Origin: Phytophthora quininea
Lineage: Eukaryota > Oomycota > Peronosporomycetes > Peronosporales > Peronosporaceae
DNA: 64,000 bases
Reading direction: 5' to 3'
NCBI GenBank assembly: GCA_011947345.1
Contig: JAAVTG010000670.1
Location: 434,001-498,000 of the forward strand
Shown here piece after piece: positions 10,123-19,500 of the stretch (its first letter is position 1; each line of letters begins with the position of its first letter). A model generated the notes under the pieces. The model was not told where the DNA came from and ran no database searches. It saw only the letters and a list, made by a program, of their open reading frames with translations. The position numbers and the translations under genes are program-made.

Positions 10123-11790
10123 CTACACTGATGGGGGCGGCGCCTTGACGCGCCCCTTGGCAGGGACAAGGTTCTCAGCAACTTCATCCAACGACTCACG
10201 TGGAGTGATGCCCGCTCCTAAAATGGCGGCCAAACCATCTTCATCATGTTGCGTTCGGCGGAGTTCCAAAGACCACTTAGACAATTCCAGTCCCCATTTG
10301 AGGTGACGTCCATCAGCAGTATTCGAAGCCAACAGCCACTTCAACACAGAATAGCGGGTGTACACCACGACGGGGAATCCTGTGCCATGAATGAGCGGCC
10401 TGAACAGTTCTAGGACGCGCAATATGGCGATCACCTCTTTCTCCGCTAGGTGGTACCTCACTTCGAATTCGTTCAGCACACGCCCAGTAAATCGTACAGG
10501 TTGGACTATTCCTTCATACTCCTGTCCAAGGACGGCACTTGCCGCCCAAGGATTCGCGTGGGGTATGACCACAAACTGACGAGTTCGATCTGGGTGCCTT
10601 AGAAGCGGTGTTGAAGTAATCTTCCGCTTGAGCAACTCGAATGCTTCCTTTGCACGCGCGAGGTCTCTCCCCGAACGTACCTGTTCATCACTCAATTCGT
10701 ACAGGACTGCCGCTATAACAGGCAAGTCTTCGATGAACTTATTGTAATAGTTCAGGCTTCCGAGGAAGGACTGCACGCCCTTCAGCGTCGACGGGAAGGG
10801 CAGCTCCTGGACGCCCTTGGCGATCTTCGGCGTAGCCCTAATTCCTTCAGCGCTGATCTCGTGCGAAAGGTACGGGATGGTCAGCTTACCAAACTCACTC
10901 TTCGGCAGACTAACTGAGATCCGCCAGTACCGCAGTCTGTACAGCAGCGCATCCAGGTCCTCGCACAACCGGTCCCATGTCGGAGCTCCGTGAGCGATAT
11001 CGTCAATATAAGAACTACGCCCCAGTACTGGACCCAGATGACTCGGCATCGGGATATTGCGTTGGAAGACTGTCATGACGTCAGTCAAAGCTGGCACGGT
11101 CTTGGGCGCGGGCTCAACAACTGACATATCCTTCGACCTACCATCCAAGCCCAGGAAGTCCAACACCTCTGGATCCACATGAGCTTCTTCTTCAGCAGAT
11201 AATCGAACAAACCCCCACAAACAATTGTTGATCACACATTGGTAAATCAAAGGGGCGTTCTTCAACCCGAAAGGCATGCGTATCCACTGGAAGTGACCAA
11301 AGGGACAGATGAACGCTGAAATCAACTTCGCTCTCTCTGTCATCAAGATCGCCCAAAAGCCGCTCGCCATATCCAAGGACATGAACCACATCGCTGCCTC
11401 GAAGCCGATCAACAAATCGTCGATCAAGGGTAGCGGGTAGCTAGACAGCTTGATGAAACTGTTGACCAGACGGTAATCAATACACATCCTGATGTCCACC
11501 CCATTCTTCTTGAGTACGATCACGATGGGTGACGCCCAGGGCGACTCGGAGAATTCTATCAACCCAGTTTCAAGAAGTTTCTTCAGTAGGTCATAGACTT
11601 TGACCAACAGGTGCGGTGCCACTTGCCTCGCACGCTGTGCAACGGGCTTGGCGTCGCCGACATCCAAGTCGCAGACAACTCCACGGGCAGGTGCTGGAGC
11701 GGCGTTACCATCGCCCAAGAAAATGGATTTATGCCGCCGAAGGATCTTCTTCAACTGCTCATCCATCTCGGGTGTAGTCGCACCAGGCAC
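10123..11790 (-). CDS. Reverse transcriptase plus degenerate RNase H (Gypsy pol)
   Basis: Intact 555-codon frame. The RT palm has D140 (SLDMASGF) and the YIDD box with D263/D264, preceded by MPFGLKNAP (172-180). About 80 residues separate these blocks, roughly twice the usual Ty3 spacing, with an acidic/proline-rich insert. After the thumb, residues about 405-520 align with the Ty3 RNase H, but the first catalytic Asp position reads PHAN instead of a TDAS-like motif. This domain is probably a non-catalytic tether. It copies element RNA into cDNA in the particle. The upstream frame overlaps by 40 nt. Confidence 0.92.
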   Translation of the reverse strand: MPGATTPEMDEQLKKILRRHKSIFLGDGNAAPAPARGVVCDLDVGDAKPVAQRARQVAPHLLVKVYDLLKKLLETGLIEFSESPWASPIVIVLKKNGVDIRMCIDYRLVNSFIKLSSYPLPLIDDLLIGFEAAMWFMSLDMASGFWAILMTERAKLISAFICPFGHFQWIRMPFGLKNAPLIYQCVINNCLWGFVRLSAEEEAHVDPEVLDFLGLDGRSKDMSVVEPAPKTVPALTDVMTVFQRNIPMPSHLGPVLGRSSYIDDIAHGAPTWDRLCEDLDALLYRLRYWRISVSLPKSEFGKLTIPYLSHEISAEGIRATPKIAKGVQELPFPSTLKGVQSFLGSLNYYNKFIEDLPVIAAVLYELSDEQVRSGRDLARAKEAFELLKRKITSTPLLRHPDRTRQFVVIPHANPWAASAVLGQEYEGIVQPVRFTGRVLNEFEVRYHLAEKEVIAILRVLELFRPLIHGTGFPVVVYTRYSVLKWLLASNTADGRHLKWGLELSKWSLELRRTQHDEDGLAAILGAGITPRESLDEVAENLVPAKGRVKAPPPSV

Positions 11791-13058
11791 TCCGACATCC
11801 GCTTCTTCAATGTTGCATTCAGGGCTGAGGTCCCCAACTCGGGGAGCATGGTCAGTTCATCTCGAAGCTGGGCCATCAACTCACTACCCTCACGTATGTA
11901 TACGGCGGGTTCAAGGTCAAGTTCTTCAGCGGTGATTCGCATGACCTGAGCATATTCACGCTCGAGCTTTTCGACCGGTGTACCAATCATAGTCTGCATC
12001 GGAAACTCCACCTCGCCACTTGCCGGATCTACATTCGAAGGCTCATCCGAGACGTCATCCTCTTGAACTTCACACCCAACGTTTGGTGCAGAGACTTCGA
12101 TCGAAGAGTTAGTCACATCAATGTCGCCCTTCAGCTCACGTTTGACAACTTCTACCCCTTCGCGACACGCCCCTTGACAAGGGTCATAACCACCCTTGGA
12201 CATTAGATCCAAGGCAGAACCGTCTTCAATCAGCTCTGTACTCACTGGGACGTCCGCTTCAAACTCCGTCTGAACCGCGGCATCGACCAGTTTTCTTGGG
12301 CGGCTAGTTGAGGAACTTTCGTCGACTGATTTGGTCGCGCATTCGTCCAGCGTAGTTCGAAGACGGGCTAGCCGAACCTCGGCAGAGACTTCGGTAGGCC
12401 GCTGAACAATCTTGGTTGGCCACTTGTACGTTGGGCGATCAACACAAGGATATTCAAACTCCACCGGTTCCCGCTCAGCGAGCGCCTTCAACCTCCGCTG
12501 TCGAAAGCGGTTGTCCTTCGAGACTGTGCTCTCATAGATGAGGTGTTGCCACTGAGCATACCTTCTACTGCTTGACCGCACGAATCGTCCTGTCGGGTAC
12601 TCGCCGAATTCTACAACTCGCGCCAGAGGCGTCCCGGGTTCGATCCACAAATCCCGGTCGGAGACGTTCACCACCTTGACACCGACTGCCCAGGAGCGCG
12701 CCGCGTAGATAATTTTCGTCACCCAGCGGTCTCCTCGGCCAGCCCACACAACGTCACGCTGTGGGTTCGACATACCATAATCCACTCGCACGACAGCGTT
12801 CTCTCCTGGGCGGAGATAGAGCATTCTCCGAGGGACCACCGGGAAATTTGCCTTGGGCGGCCGCTCAGCAGCTCCAAGCATGAGCACCGTTTCTTCATCT
12901 GGCAGTTGAACTAGGCCTTCACGGATACACAGCCGAACGCCAGCTGCGTGCATGAAATCCATTCCAAGAAGTACATCCACCCCTCGCCGATATTGGAGAT
13001 AAGTAGATCCAAGACATACACAACTCTTGATCCAAGAGTGACTTTGACTTGGGCGCAC
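11751..13058 (-). CDS. Retropepsin C-terminal half and long linker to RT
   Basis: This frame begins with the end of the aspartic protease (VLLGMDFM block, the usual retropepsin C-terminal signature). About 330 residues of acidic, Ser/Val-rich linker follow, with no recognisable fold, and then the frame runs into the RT frame. The protease start lies in another frame (12911 upward), so a frameshift near 12950-13010 splits the domain. Confidence 0.75.
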   Translation of the reverse strand: MRPSQSHSWIKSCVCLGSTYLQYRRGVDVLLGMDFMHAAGVRLCIREGLVQLPDEETVLMLGAAERPPKANFPVVPRRMLYLRPGENAVVRVDYGMSNPQRDVVWAGRGDRWVTKIIYAARSWAVGVKVVNVSDRDLWIEPGTPLARVVEFGEYPTGRFVRSSSRRYAQWQHLIYESTVSKDNRFRQRRLKALAEREPVEFEYPCVDRPTYKWPTKIVQRPTEVSAEVRLARLRTTLDECATKSVDESSSTSRPRKLVDAAVQTEFEADVPVSTELIEDGSALDLMSKGGYDPCQGACREGVEVVKRELKGDIDVTNSSIEVSAPNVGCEVQEDDVSDEPSNVDPASGEVEFPMQTMIGTPVEKLEREYAQVMRITAEELDLEPAVYIREGSELMAQLRDELTMLPELGTSALNATLKKRMSECLVRLHPRWMSS

Positions 13059-13440
13059 GCTGTAACGTAGGTGGGGACCCCACCCAGACCTGACACTTTC
13101 ATCGTGTCGCGCGACTTGAGCCTGAGTCCGAGCTTACGCGCAAAGTCGTAACTCAGTATACTCACAGTTGCGCCGGAATCCAAGAGTATTGGAATCCGGA
13201 AGTTGTTCACAGCGCCATGCACCAGGGCAACGTCCTTCGACGACTTGTCATCATGATCCGACCACCAACCATAGCGCTCTCCTGGACACAGTTGGAATTC
13301 TACTGGTCCATCTTGCTCTTGTTCTCTTGAATGTACGTTTCTATCAACGTAGTCTTCTCTTGAACTTAGGTTTCTTGAGCGCAGATTTGGGTCAGTTGTT
13401 GGATCTTGAATCGTAGTCATGCATTGTTGGTTATCTTGGT
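12911..13440 (-). CDS. Retropepsin N-terminal half (DSG active site)
   Basis: Contains the aspartic protease motif ILLDSGATVSIL at about 13170-13190, with catalytic Asp in DSG and the ALVHGAVN strand before it. It would cleave the Gag-Pol polyprotein. The frame continues past the domain into out-of-frame sequence, and the true continuation is in the 11751-13058 frame. Confidence 0.8.
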
Positions 13441-13536
13441 TTCTCTTCCTCCTCAGCTCAGGGCCTACGTACACTAAGACACACAATTCCTGGGGTTTCT
13501 TGAGCCCGACGCGTTCTGGATCCCCATCCAGCGGGC

Positions 13537-13934
13537 TTAGTGGTTTAACGTTTCTTCCCCAGGATTGTTCGAACTTACATCCAAGAAATACTTCTGGATA
13601 TGTTCGGGCAAGTCCTTTAGTGCACCTCGGCGAGCGAGTTCTTTCATTTCTTGGACAAACTTCAGTTCCGCACACTGACCGTCGCGATGGTACTTTCCAC
13701 ACAGAGAGCACTTGCGCTTGTAACAGCGCCATGTCGGATGACCTCGATCTCCACACTGGTCGCAGATCTCCTCCTTCCAGCAAGAGTCGGGGTGTGCCCC
13801 CAATTCATACACTTCTCGCAGAACTCATTGCGGTGAGGGTTCTCACGCCGCTGTGGTTGGGGTGCTGGGCGCACATTGTTGAACTGTGCTGAAGGACGGA
13901 GTCCCATGCCTTCAGCACGGTACGCTTGCTGCAC
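13537..13934 (-). CDS. Gag zinc-knuckle region (frameshifted)
   Basis: Two overlapping frames give a run of CCHC-like knuckles: C-x2-C-x4-H in the upstream frame (CEKCMNWGH), then CDQCGDRGHPTWRC and CSLCGKYHRDGQC in the downstream frame. This is the nucleic-acid-binding end of Gag. One frame break near 13800 separates the first knuckle from the other two. Confidence 0.8.
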
Positions 13935-13947
13935 GGGCTCAGGCTCT

Positions 13948-14754
13948 TCAGTGTACGTTCCTTGAGCAGCGGATCTTGGGCGGAGTTTTCTTCAGAGGGG
14001 CCGAAACCTCCCCTTCGAACTCACCTCCTTGAAAAGTGACGTGCCTCTCGGCCTCGATCTCCGCCCTAGAGTCAGCTCCTTGGGATACATACGCGCGTCT
14101 TGGATGACTAGTCTTGTACCTGTCGCGAGAGTAGTTGTTGTCCGCGCGGAAATCGCGAGGCCTCGACGGAGTGTCGTGGTCATCAACCCTCCACACGTCT
14201 TCATCTCTGTCCAAGGCACGCTCCAAGTGCTTCATGCTCTTAAAACTCGAGCCCTGCAAGGCCACCTTGAGCGTTGAATCCTTCAACTTCGTGATGAAGC
14301 GACGGATATGTCTCTCTCGACTGGTCGCCCTAGACAAATAACGAACTCCAGCTCTGGTAGCAGCTGCGTTCAAGCGGTAGTAAAACTCGCGTGCGGTTTC
14401 CGACTTGTTCATCTGCATGAGGTAGTACTGTTCTCGGTACCGCTTCTTGGACTTACACCACATCTTTCGAAATAGCTTCGAAAAACGCTTCCAGTCCTTC
14501 CGCGCAGATTTCGGTAACTGCGTCAGCCAGTTCCGCAGCGCAGGAGACAGTCGACTCTTGAGCTGGCGCATCTTCATGTGGTTAGACCATTGGCCTTGGG
14601 CGGCAACGTCCAAGAAACGTTCCCACCAGCCAGCTCGGATAGACAAAGCCTCCTTCTCGTCAAAGCGTTCAATCGCGTCGAAGCCGATGTAGGGCCTGTA
14701 GGTCCACACTGTCGTAGTTCCTCCGCTGCTTGAAGTTGATGTCGAAGGCGCCAT
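13948..14754 (-). CDS. Gag core (retrotransposon gag domain)
   Basis: 268-codon intact frame. Residues about 40-190 show the retrotrans_gag pattern: WWERF near 43-47, a block of hydrophobic helices (SPALRNWLTQLP), then WKRFSKLFRKMW and a region ending in ALDRDED. The C-terminus is basic and Arg/Ser-rich before the knuckles. It would assemble the virus-like particle. It lies between a coiled-coil leader and the zinc knuckles. Confidence 0.85.
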   Translation of the reverse strand: MAPSTSTSSSGGTTTVWTYRPYIGFDAIERFDEKEALSIRAGWWERFLDVAAQGQWSNHMKMRQLKSRLSPALRNWLTQLPKSARKDWKRFSKLFRKMWCKSKKRYREQYYLMQMNKSETAREFYYRLNAAATRAGVRYLSRATSRERHIRRFITKLKDSTLKVALQGSSFKSMKHLERALDRDEDVWRVDDHDTPSRPRDFRADNNYSRDRYKTSHPRRAYVSQGADSRAEIEAERHVTFQGGEFEGEVSAPLKKTPPKIRCSRNVH

Positions 14755-15043
14755 ATCCTCCTCGCCTAGACTGTCACTGTCCGAATCGTCACCGGAGCTT
14801 GTGTCGCCCCCGTCACTGTCGTCATCCTCACTGGAACTGCTGCTGCTTGAACTGCCATCCGAAGGTGGAGAGTCCGGACGCCCCTTGCTTTTCTTCGACG
14901 GAGTTTTCTTGGGCGCCGGCCACTTTGATTCCTCCTTGGGCGGCGTTTTCTTCGGCGCAGGTCTCTGTTGGGATGATGCCCTTGGGCGGCAGTACTAGGC
15001 TCAGTCTTCAACGTCGGTTCGAGCTTCACCGTGGCTGGCACCT

Positions 15044-15685
15044 TCAAGGTACTTGTCGCACTGACAGCTGGCGCGGATTGGGCGGGCGGTAAAGACGCCC
15101 CCTGATTACGCCACTTGAAGTTGCTGAATGAGGGTTAGTCACACGCTCTTTCTTCACCTCGGTTGCCGAATGAGGGTGAGGGGGCGCACGTGCCTGTTGG
15201 ACTTGGGACAACGTCGCCCGAAGATCCCGGATCTGGCCAGCCTGGAACTTCTGCAAGTTAGACGCCGTCTCGCGCTCTTCCGCGCGCTCGCGCTTGACGG
15301 CATTGACCTCCTGCTGGAGGGCTGCCACCTGCACGGTCACTTGATCGGAGAGCTGCTGCGCCATCGCCTGCGTGGCCTGTTCAAGCCAGATCGCGCGCTC
15401 CGCCTCGACTTCGGCGTCTCGCGCTCGCTCCCGCTCGGCCCACATGGCCTCACGCTCTTGGGCGAGGTTTGCCCAGTCGACTTCAGCGGCCTCCCTCTCC
15501 TTGCGAAGAAGTCCTTCGATGTCAAGTTGAGGAGCCGGCTTGACTTCCCGGGCTTTCGCCCTAGCGGCGCGTTCTTCGACGACGCGGGCACGGGATTCGG
15601 CGTCACGGCGAGCTAAATCGGTTTTGGTCAGCGCGTTCATCATAACTTGTAATTGCTGTTGCATCTCATAGCGCTGTTCCTTCAC
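15044..15685 (-). CDS. Gag leader, coiled-coil segment
   Basis: 213-codon frame dominated by Glu/Arg/Ala/Gln heptads over residues about 1-165 (REAAEVDWANLAQEREAMW-like), predicted by eye to be a long coiled coil. It overlaps the upstream frame by 4 nt, so the two may be one ORF split by a single-base shift. Likely oligomerisation of Gag; no enzyme motif. Confidence 0.6.
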   Translation of the reverse strand: MKEQRYEMQQQLQVMMNALTKTDLARRDAESRARVVEERAARAKAREVKPAPQLDIEGLLRKEREAAEVDWANLAQEREAMWAERERARDAEVEAERAIWLEQATQAMAQQLSDQVTVQVAALQQEVNAVKRERAEERETASNLQKFQAGQIRDLRATLSQVQQARAPPHPHSATEVKKERVTNPHSATSSGVIRGRLYRPPNPRQLSVRQVP

Positions 15686-16317
15686 CGTATTTTGAAGCTC
15701 TGCCGCAGGCGCTCACTTTCCTTCGACTGCCTTTCAAGATGTTCAGCAGTCTCACGGCGCATTTTCGCCATGGCCTCCTGTTCTTGGTGCAGGATATTCA
15801 CCGCGACTTGCGATGCTCTCGACGTGGTCGACCGCACTGAGCGATGAGAGCGTTCCGAACGCGTAGACTCCGGCCTGTGTGGATACTCATCCTTCGACTC
15901 AACATCCAAGGCGGGGAGTCCTTCAGCGTGGTTCGGACCAACCTCTCGCAGAGGTCGGCCTTGGCTGCTGGGTGGGCTTCTCGCATCGGACGTCCTAGAG
16001 CGGGGGTCTTCTACGATCGTAGGTTGTGGAGGGTAATCCGTACGCGTGAAAGTGCCGCCGTAGGCACCGCCACCAAATCCACTACCTCCTGCAGTACGTG
16101 CGGTGAAGACCATCGCCCCTGGGCTTGGGCGGGGCATGTGCGCCGAAGAGCCTTGCCCCGCTTCCGGCATGGACGAGGAGGACGAGCTATTGCGCGACGT
16201 GTTGACACTCGGCCACGACTCGTCAGAAGCATGAGGTCCAACAGAACTTGGAACTTCTGCCGTCGGACGCTGGCCAGGGCCATCTTGGATGGTCATTCGA
16301 AGAACTCCGGCGGCCAA
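15682..16317 (-). CDS. Gag leader, Ser/Pro-rich segment
   Basis: 211-codon frame with low-complexity Ser runs (residues about 43-50), Gly-rich stretches and an Arg/Ser tract (RSERSHRSVRS), ending in the start of the coiled coil (EQEAMAKMRRETAEHLERQ). No known domain. Position and frame overlaps suggest one long leader polyprotein from 17814 to 13948 broken by frameshifts. Confidence 0.5.
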   Translation of the reverse strand: MAAGVLRMTIQDGPGQRPTAEVPSSVGPHASDESWPSVNTSRNSSSSSSMPEAGQGSSAHMPRPSPGAMVFTARTAGGSGFGGGAYGGTFTRTDYPPQPTIVEDPRSRTSDARSPPSSQGRPLREVGPNHAEGLPALDVESKDEYPHRPESTRSERSHRSVRSTTSRASQVAVNILHQEQEAMAKMRRETAEHLERQSKESERLRQSFKIR

Positions 16318-17351
16318 GCTCGACGCTTGGGTGGACGCCCTCGCGACAGCTCCGACCTAGATGGTGGCGTCGCCAGGGATTGCTCTTCGGCAGAGTTCTC
16401 CGCTATAGAATCATGCGGGCTCCGACGAGTCGTCAGTCCGGACATCGTGAAGTGCCAAGCGAACTCCTGACCGAGCAAGTCTACTTCATCTGGCGCCATT
16501 GTCATCTCTACGTCCAAGGAACCGAGTCCTTGGGCGGAGCTTTCTTCAGCGGCCACTTCTGCGACTTGCCCCTCCGCCATAAACACGTTGTCTGCGTCCA
16601 AAGGCGCGGGTCCGGGCAGAGTCTTGACTTCATGACACTCCACTCCAGCACTTAGCTGGCGCCACTCAATGAGTTCCGCGGCAAGGTAAGCCTGGACTTC
16701 ATTCACCACCGAACGAACCCAATCCAAGGGCACCCGCGAAGCGTTCTTCCGATACCATTCAGGAACCAGGTTCTCAAACCTGAAACCCGCCTCGAAGAGA
16801 AGTGTCTGCACGAATGCAGCGCACTCCCTAGACGAGAAGCGTTCGGCCGGGACTTGTATGGCGGAGACGTCTTGGGCGAGACTCATATGCCAACGCTCAG
16901 GACGCAAGTCCCCCAACCAAGTCGCACCAGGATCCCCAGTCCGTAGCCTTTCAGTGAAGAAGTGCGAAGTCAACACGACACATTCGACCCACTTAGTCGC
17001 ATCAGCTCTTGGGTTCGGCCATGAGTACTTGAGGACAGGAGGGACTACTGGCCCCGAAGGGGTTCTTTCCCACCTGCGCACTTGGTCCGCCACGTATGCT
17101 CGCGCATCCGCAGCAAACTTTTCTTCATCCTCAGTTCCAACAGAAGTTGTTAGGCGGAGATCCTGAGGACTCGCCTTTTCTTCAGCGGCACTTCCAAGAG
17201 GAACGAGGGCCTTTTCTTCGACTGACTCTTTAGACTCCATGTCAGCGTCCGTATCTTCATCCAAGGGCAGAGACTCCATTGCATCTTCAGCTGACCCGAC
17301 GCTTTGCTCCTTAGATCGCTCATCTCGGACAGCAAGTGTCGTCACCGGCAA
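16293..17351 (-). CDS. Gag leader, acidic and globular segment
   Basis: 352-codon frame. Residues 20-90 are acidic (DEDTDADMESKE). Residues about 95-270 look globular, rich in Trp (RRWERTP, WPNPRAD, WLGDLRPERWHM). The tail is basic/proline-rich. No recognised family. In this class of oomycete element such sequence forms the N-terminal part of ORF1. Confidence 0.5.
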   Translation of the reverse strand: MPVTTLAVRDERSKEQSVGSAEDAMESLPLDEDTDADMESKESVEEKALVPLGSAAEEKASPQDLRLTTSVGTEDEEKFAADARAYVADQVRRWERTPSGPVVPPVLKYSWPNPRADATKWVECVVLTSHFFTERLRTGDPGATWLGDLRPERWHMSLAQDVSAIQVPAERFSSRECAAFVQTLLFEAGFRFENLVPEWYRKNASRVPLDWVRSVVNEVQAYLAAELIEWRQLSAGVECHEVKTLPGPAPLDADNVFMAEGQVAEVAAEESSAQGLGSLDVEMTMAPDEVDLLGQEFAWHFTMSGLTTRRSPHDSIAENSAEEQSLATPPSRSELSRGRPPKRRAWPPEFFE

Positions 17352-17814
17352 CTCTGCCCCGACTTCCGGCGACGGAAAACTTACAGTTCTCGACGCTGCC
17401 GGGGCTCAACCATATCGGCGCCTCCTGATGACGCCTGGGCGGCACGCTCAAGACTTGCGTCTTGAACTTGCCTGTCTTGGACGTTAGTTTCTTGACCCTG
17501 GGGTCCGACTCGCCGCTTGGGCTGTCTTCAGCGTCAGTCTTAGACGGTATTTCGTCCTCGACGTCAGGTTCAACAGCCGGTTGTTCTTGAGCCGGCGCAG
17601 ATTCCACGTCCAAGGAATCTGCGTCCAAGGCAGACGCTCGCTCCGCGTCTCTGGCGGCCTTCTTGCGCTGGCGATTTTCCCTCGCCAACGTGTCGAGGTC
17701 CTTAACCTCGTCCGCCGGAAATCCTTGCGCTCGTCGAGAGTGACGGGTCGCCTCACCGCGACCACCATCACCACGATCCTGAGCAGTCTTCGATCCACCT
17801 CTTCCCTCCGCCAT
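17320..17814 (-). CDS. Gag leader, N-terminus of ORF1
   Basis: 164-codon frame starting MAEGRGG, 182 nt inside the PBS and hence the first ORF after the 5' LTR. Highly charged (RQRKKAARDAERA, then acidic). It is the probable translation start of the whole Gag/Pol product. A frame break near 17350 leads into the next segment. Confidence 0.55.
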   Translation of the reverse strand: MAEGRGGSKTAQDRGDGGRGEATRHSRRAQGFPADEVKDLDTLARENRQRKKAARDAERASALDADSLDVESAPAQEQPAVEPDVEDEIPSKTDAEDSPSGESDPRVKKLTSKTGKFKTQVLSVPPRRHQEAPIWLSPGSVENCKFSVAGSRGRVAGDDTCCPR

Positions 17815-17976
17815 TGGCAGTGTTCAGAGAGTCACGAACGTTGACGCACTGTAATCCAATCAGTGACCGGTGAAATCCTTGGACGGCAAGTCGAAGAGCA
17901 CGGGCTCTGGCTGAGACGAAGTCGAAGCCGGGGCAAGTGAGCTTGGTCTTGGGCGTCCAGTCCTGGTAAGATGCTG

Positions 17977-17996
17977 AAATCCGGGCACGCGCACCA
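17977..17996 (-). promoter_or_regulatory. tRNA primer-binding site
   Basis: On the minus strand this starts TGG two bases after the LTR end (CA at 17999). Its complement reads as a complete tRNA 3' end: T-loop AAAT, T-stem CCGGG, seven-base acceptor CACGCGC, discriminator A, then CCA. This fixes the LTR boundary and the transcription direction. I cannot name the tRNA. Confidence 0.85.
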
Positions 17997-17998
17997 GC

Positions 17999-19398
17999 TG
18001 TGGCGGAACTCTGGTGATGTTTTCCGTCCAGGGGTGGTTGTTGCACAGCGCGGGCTGTGGCAACGTGGCCAGGATCTTGGTGAACCGAGATCAGTTGTGA
18101 ACTCCTTCAGCGGCGGTTCTTGGAACTGCCGTCGAAGGATTGGCGTGTGCACCTCGTGAATCCCTATAGGTTCGACCCTTGGATTCCGCGTTTAATCTAC
18201 CGGATGGCCTTTCACAGTCAAAGACACAAAAGAGTGTTAGATGGATTAGTTTGCCCACAATTCGTTCCCCTGCAGCCCACTTTCCTTGGGCGGCAGTTGA
18301 AGAGACGGGGTTCTTGGACTGCAAGTTCAAGAAGAACTAGCAACCACAGATAATCAATATACAGAGAGATCCTTATGCAAATATACAGCCGACACTTATT
18401 CTTATAGACCCTTGGTCGGGGGTCTCACACCAGGTTCAATCCAACGCCCAAGACACCTGGAAAGTCTTGGACTTGGTTCAGCGAACGCGCACCACCTTCA
18501 ATCGAAGGAACACACAGATCAGTCAATACAAATCCCAATACAGAACGTTGTAAGACGCAGTCTCAAAGCAAACTCAAGCGGCGACTGCTATCCAGCCGCT
18601 TGAGCGTAGTTTTAATATGAAATGGGTTGGCCTGCAAGACAGACGCCCAACTAGTAACGAAATGGTCGGGGCGCCTAGACTCCCTCCCAATTGGACTTAA
18701 CAAACAGGTGAGCAGCAGGTCCCCACAACACGCAGGTGACCGACTGCGCTTGTGCAGTACAGGGCAAAAGAACTTTGATTGATATCTCTTATAGCTAGTA
18801 GATCTGCAGCTCTTCCGCAGATCTTGGGTGCAGTCATTAGGATACGAATTAGTCTTGATCTTAGTATGCTTGACTTGATGACGGCCACTTATCGTGGGTT
18901 CGTCGCTCTTCAAATCATCTGTGGCGTAAACATTCTGGGTACAAACCACTGGGTCCATGGTGAATGCGAATTCTGCTAAGTGCCAGAATCCACGTCCAAG
19001 TCTCCATCGAAGAGAGATCTGTCCAAGTGTTCCATCGAAGAAATGGCCGCCCAAGAAATATACCCTGGAATGTTCATCCAAGAACTTCTTGGGTCTTGGG
19101 CGGCAGCCGTGCTTCTTGGGTCACTTGGGCAGCTTGATTTACAGGTCCTTGCCTCACAATCGTGAGGTTAGCCAAGGCGAGACGGGTTGCACAAGGAATC
19201 CTTTCACTGTGGCAATTTATACCTTGGTTCTTGGCGACCCGTTTAAGGACGAGGGGTGACCAGGACGTAACGTGCACTCACGCTCAAGGCAATGTGCCCT
19301 TGGGCGTACATTCCAAGAGCGGAGATTCTTCAACGTGCATTAACACGCTTTCTTGGGCGTCTTTGACTTGAGGGCCATCCGACGGCCACTGATTGACA
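17999..19398 (-). mobile_element. 5' LTR of the Ty3/Gypsy element
   Basis: About 1.4 kb, reverse-complement homologue of 1591-3072. On the minus strand it starts TGTCAATC and ends CCGCCACA, giving TG...CA termini. It is diverged from the solo LTR by many indels, so the two insertions are not recent twins. It contains repeated CTTGGGCGG / CCCAAG words. Confidence 0.82.
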
Positions 19399-19500
19399 CG
19401 AGGTGCACACGTCCTGATGGTGTTCCACTCCAATGTTCACAGATCTCTTCAATCCTGGCCACCAGGCCTGTGCAACAACAGCTCTGAAAAGTTCCGACCA
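19399..19500 (+). mobile_element. Diverged LTR 3'-end fragment in inverted orientation
   Basis: Begins CGAGGTGCACACGTC exactly where the minus-strand LTR begins, and resembles plus-strand LTR sequence at 2912-3030 (shared blocks TCCTGGCCAC and TGTGCAACAAC). It looks like a head-to-head remnant of another copy. Confidence 0.5.

Larger units (their letters stand above)
7801..19398 (-). mobile_element. Ty3/Gypsy LTR retrotransposon with second RNase H (Chronos/Archon-like)
   Basis: Minus-strand order is LTR, PBS, gag leader, gag, zinc knuckles, retropepsin, RT, degenerate RNase H, second RNase H, integrase, chromodomain. PR-RT-RH-IN order defines Ty3/Gypsy. Oomycete Gypsy groups called Chronos and Archon are known to have independently gained plant-like RNase H domains, and this layout fits them. 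Frames are broken in about ten places, several by single-base shifts. The 3' LTR is not present where expected (below 7.8 kb, minus orientation); the only other LTR of the family (1591-3072) points the other way. Confidence 0.85.

Noticed and set aside
13419..13892. 157-codon plus-strand ORF opposite the zinc knuckles
   Set aside because: Overlaps gag knuckles and protease on the other strand, which have recognisable motifs.
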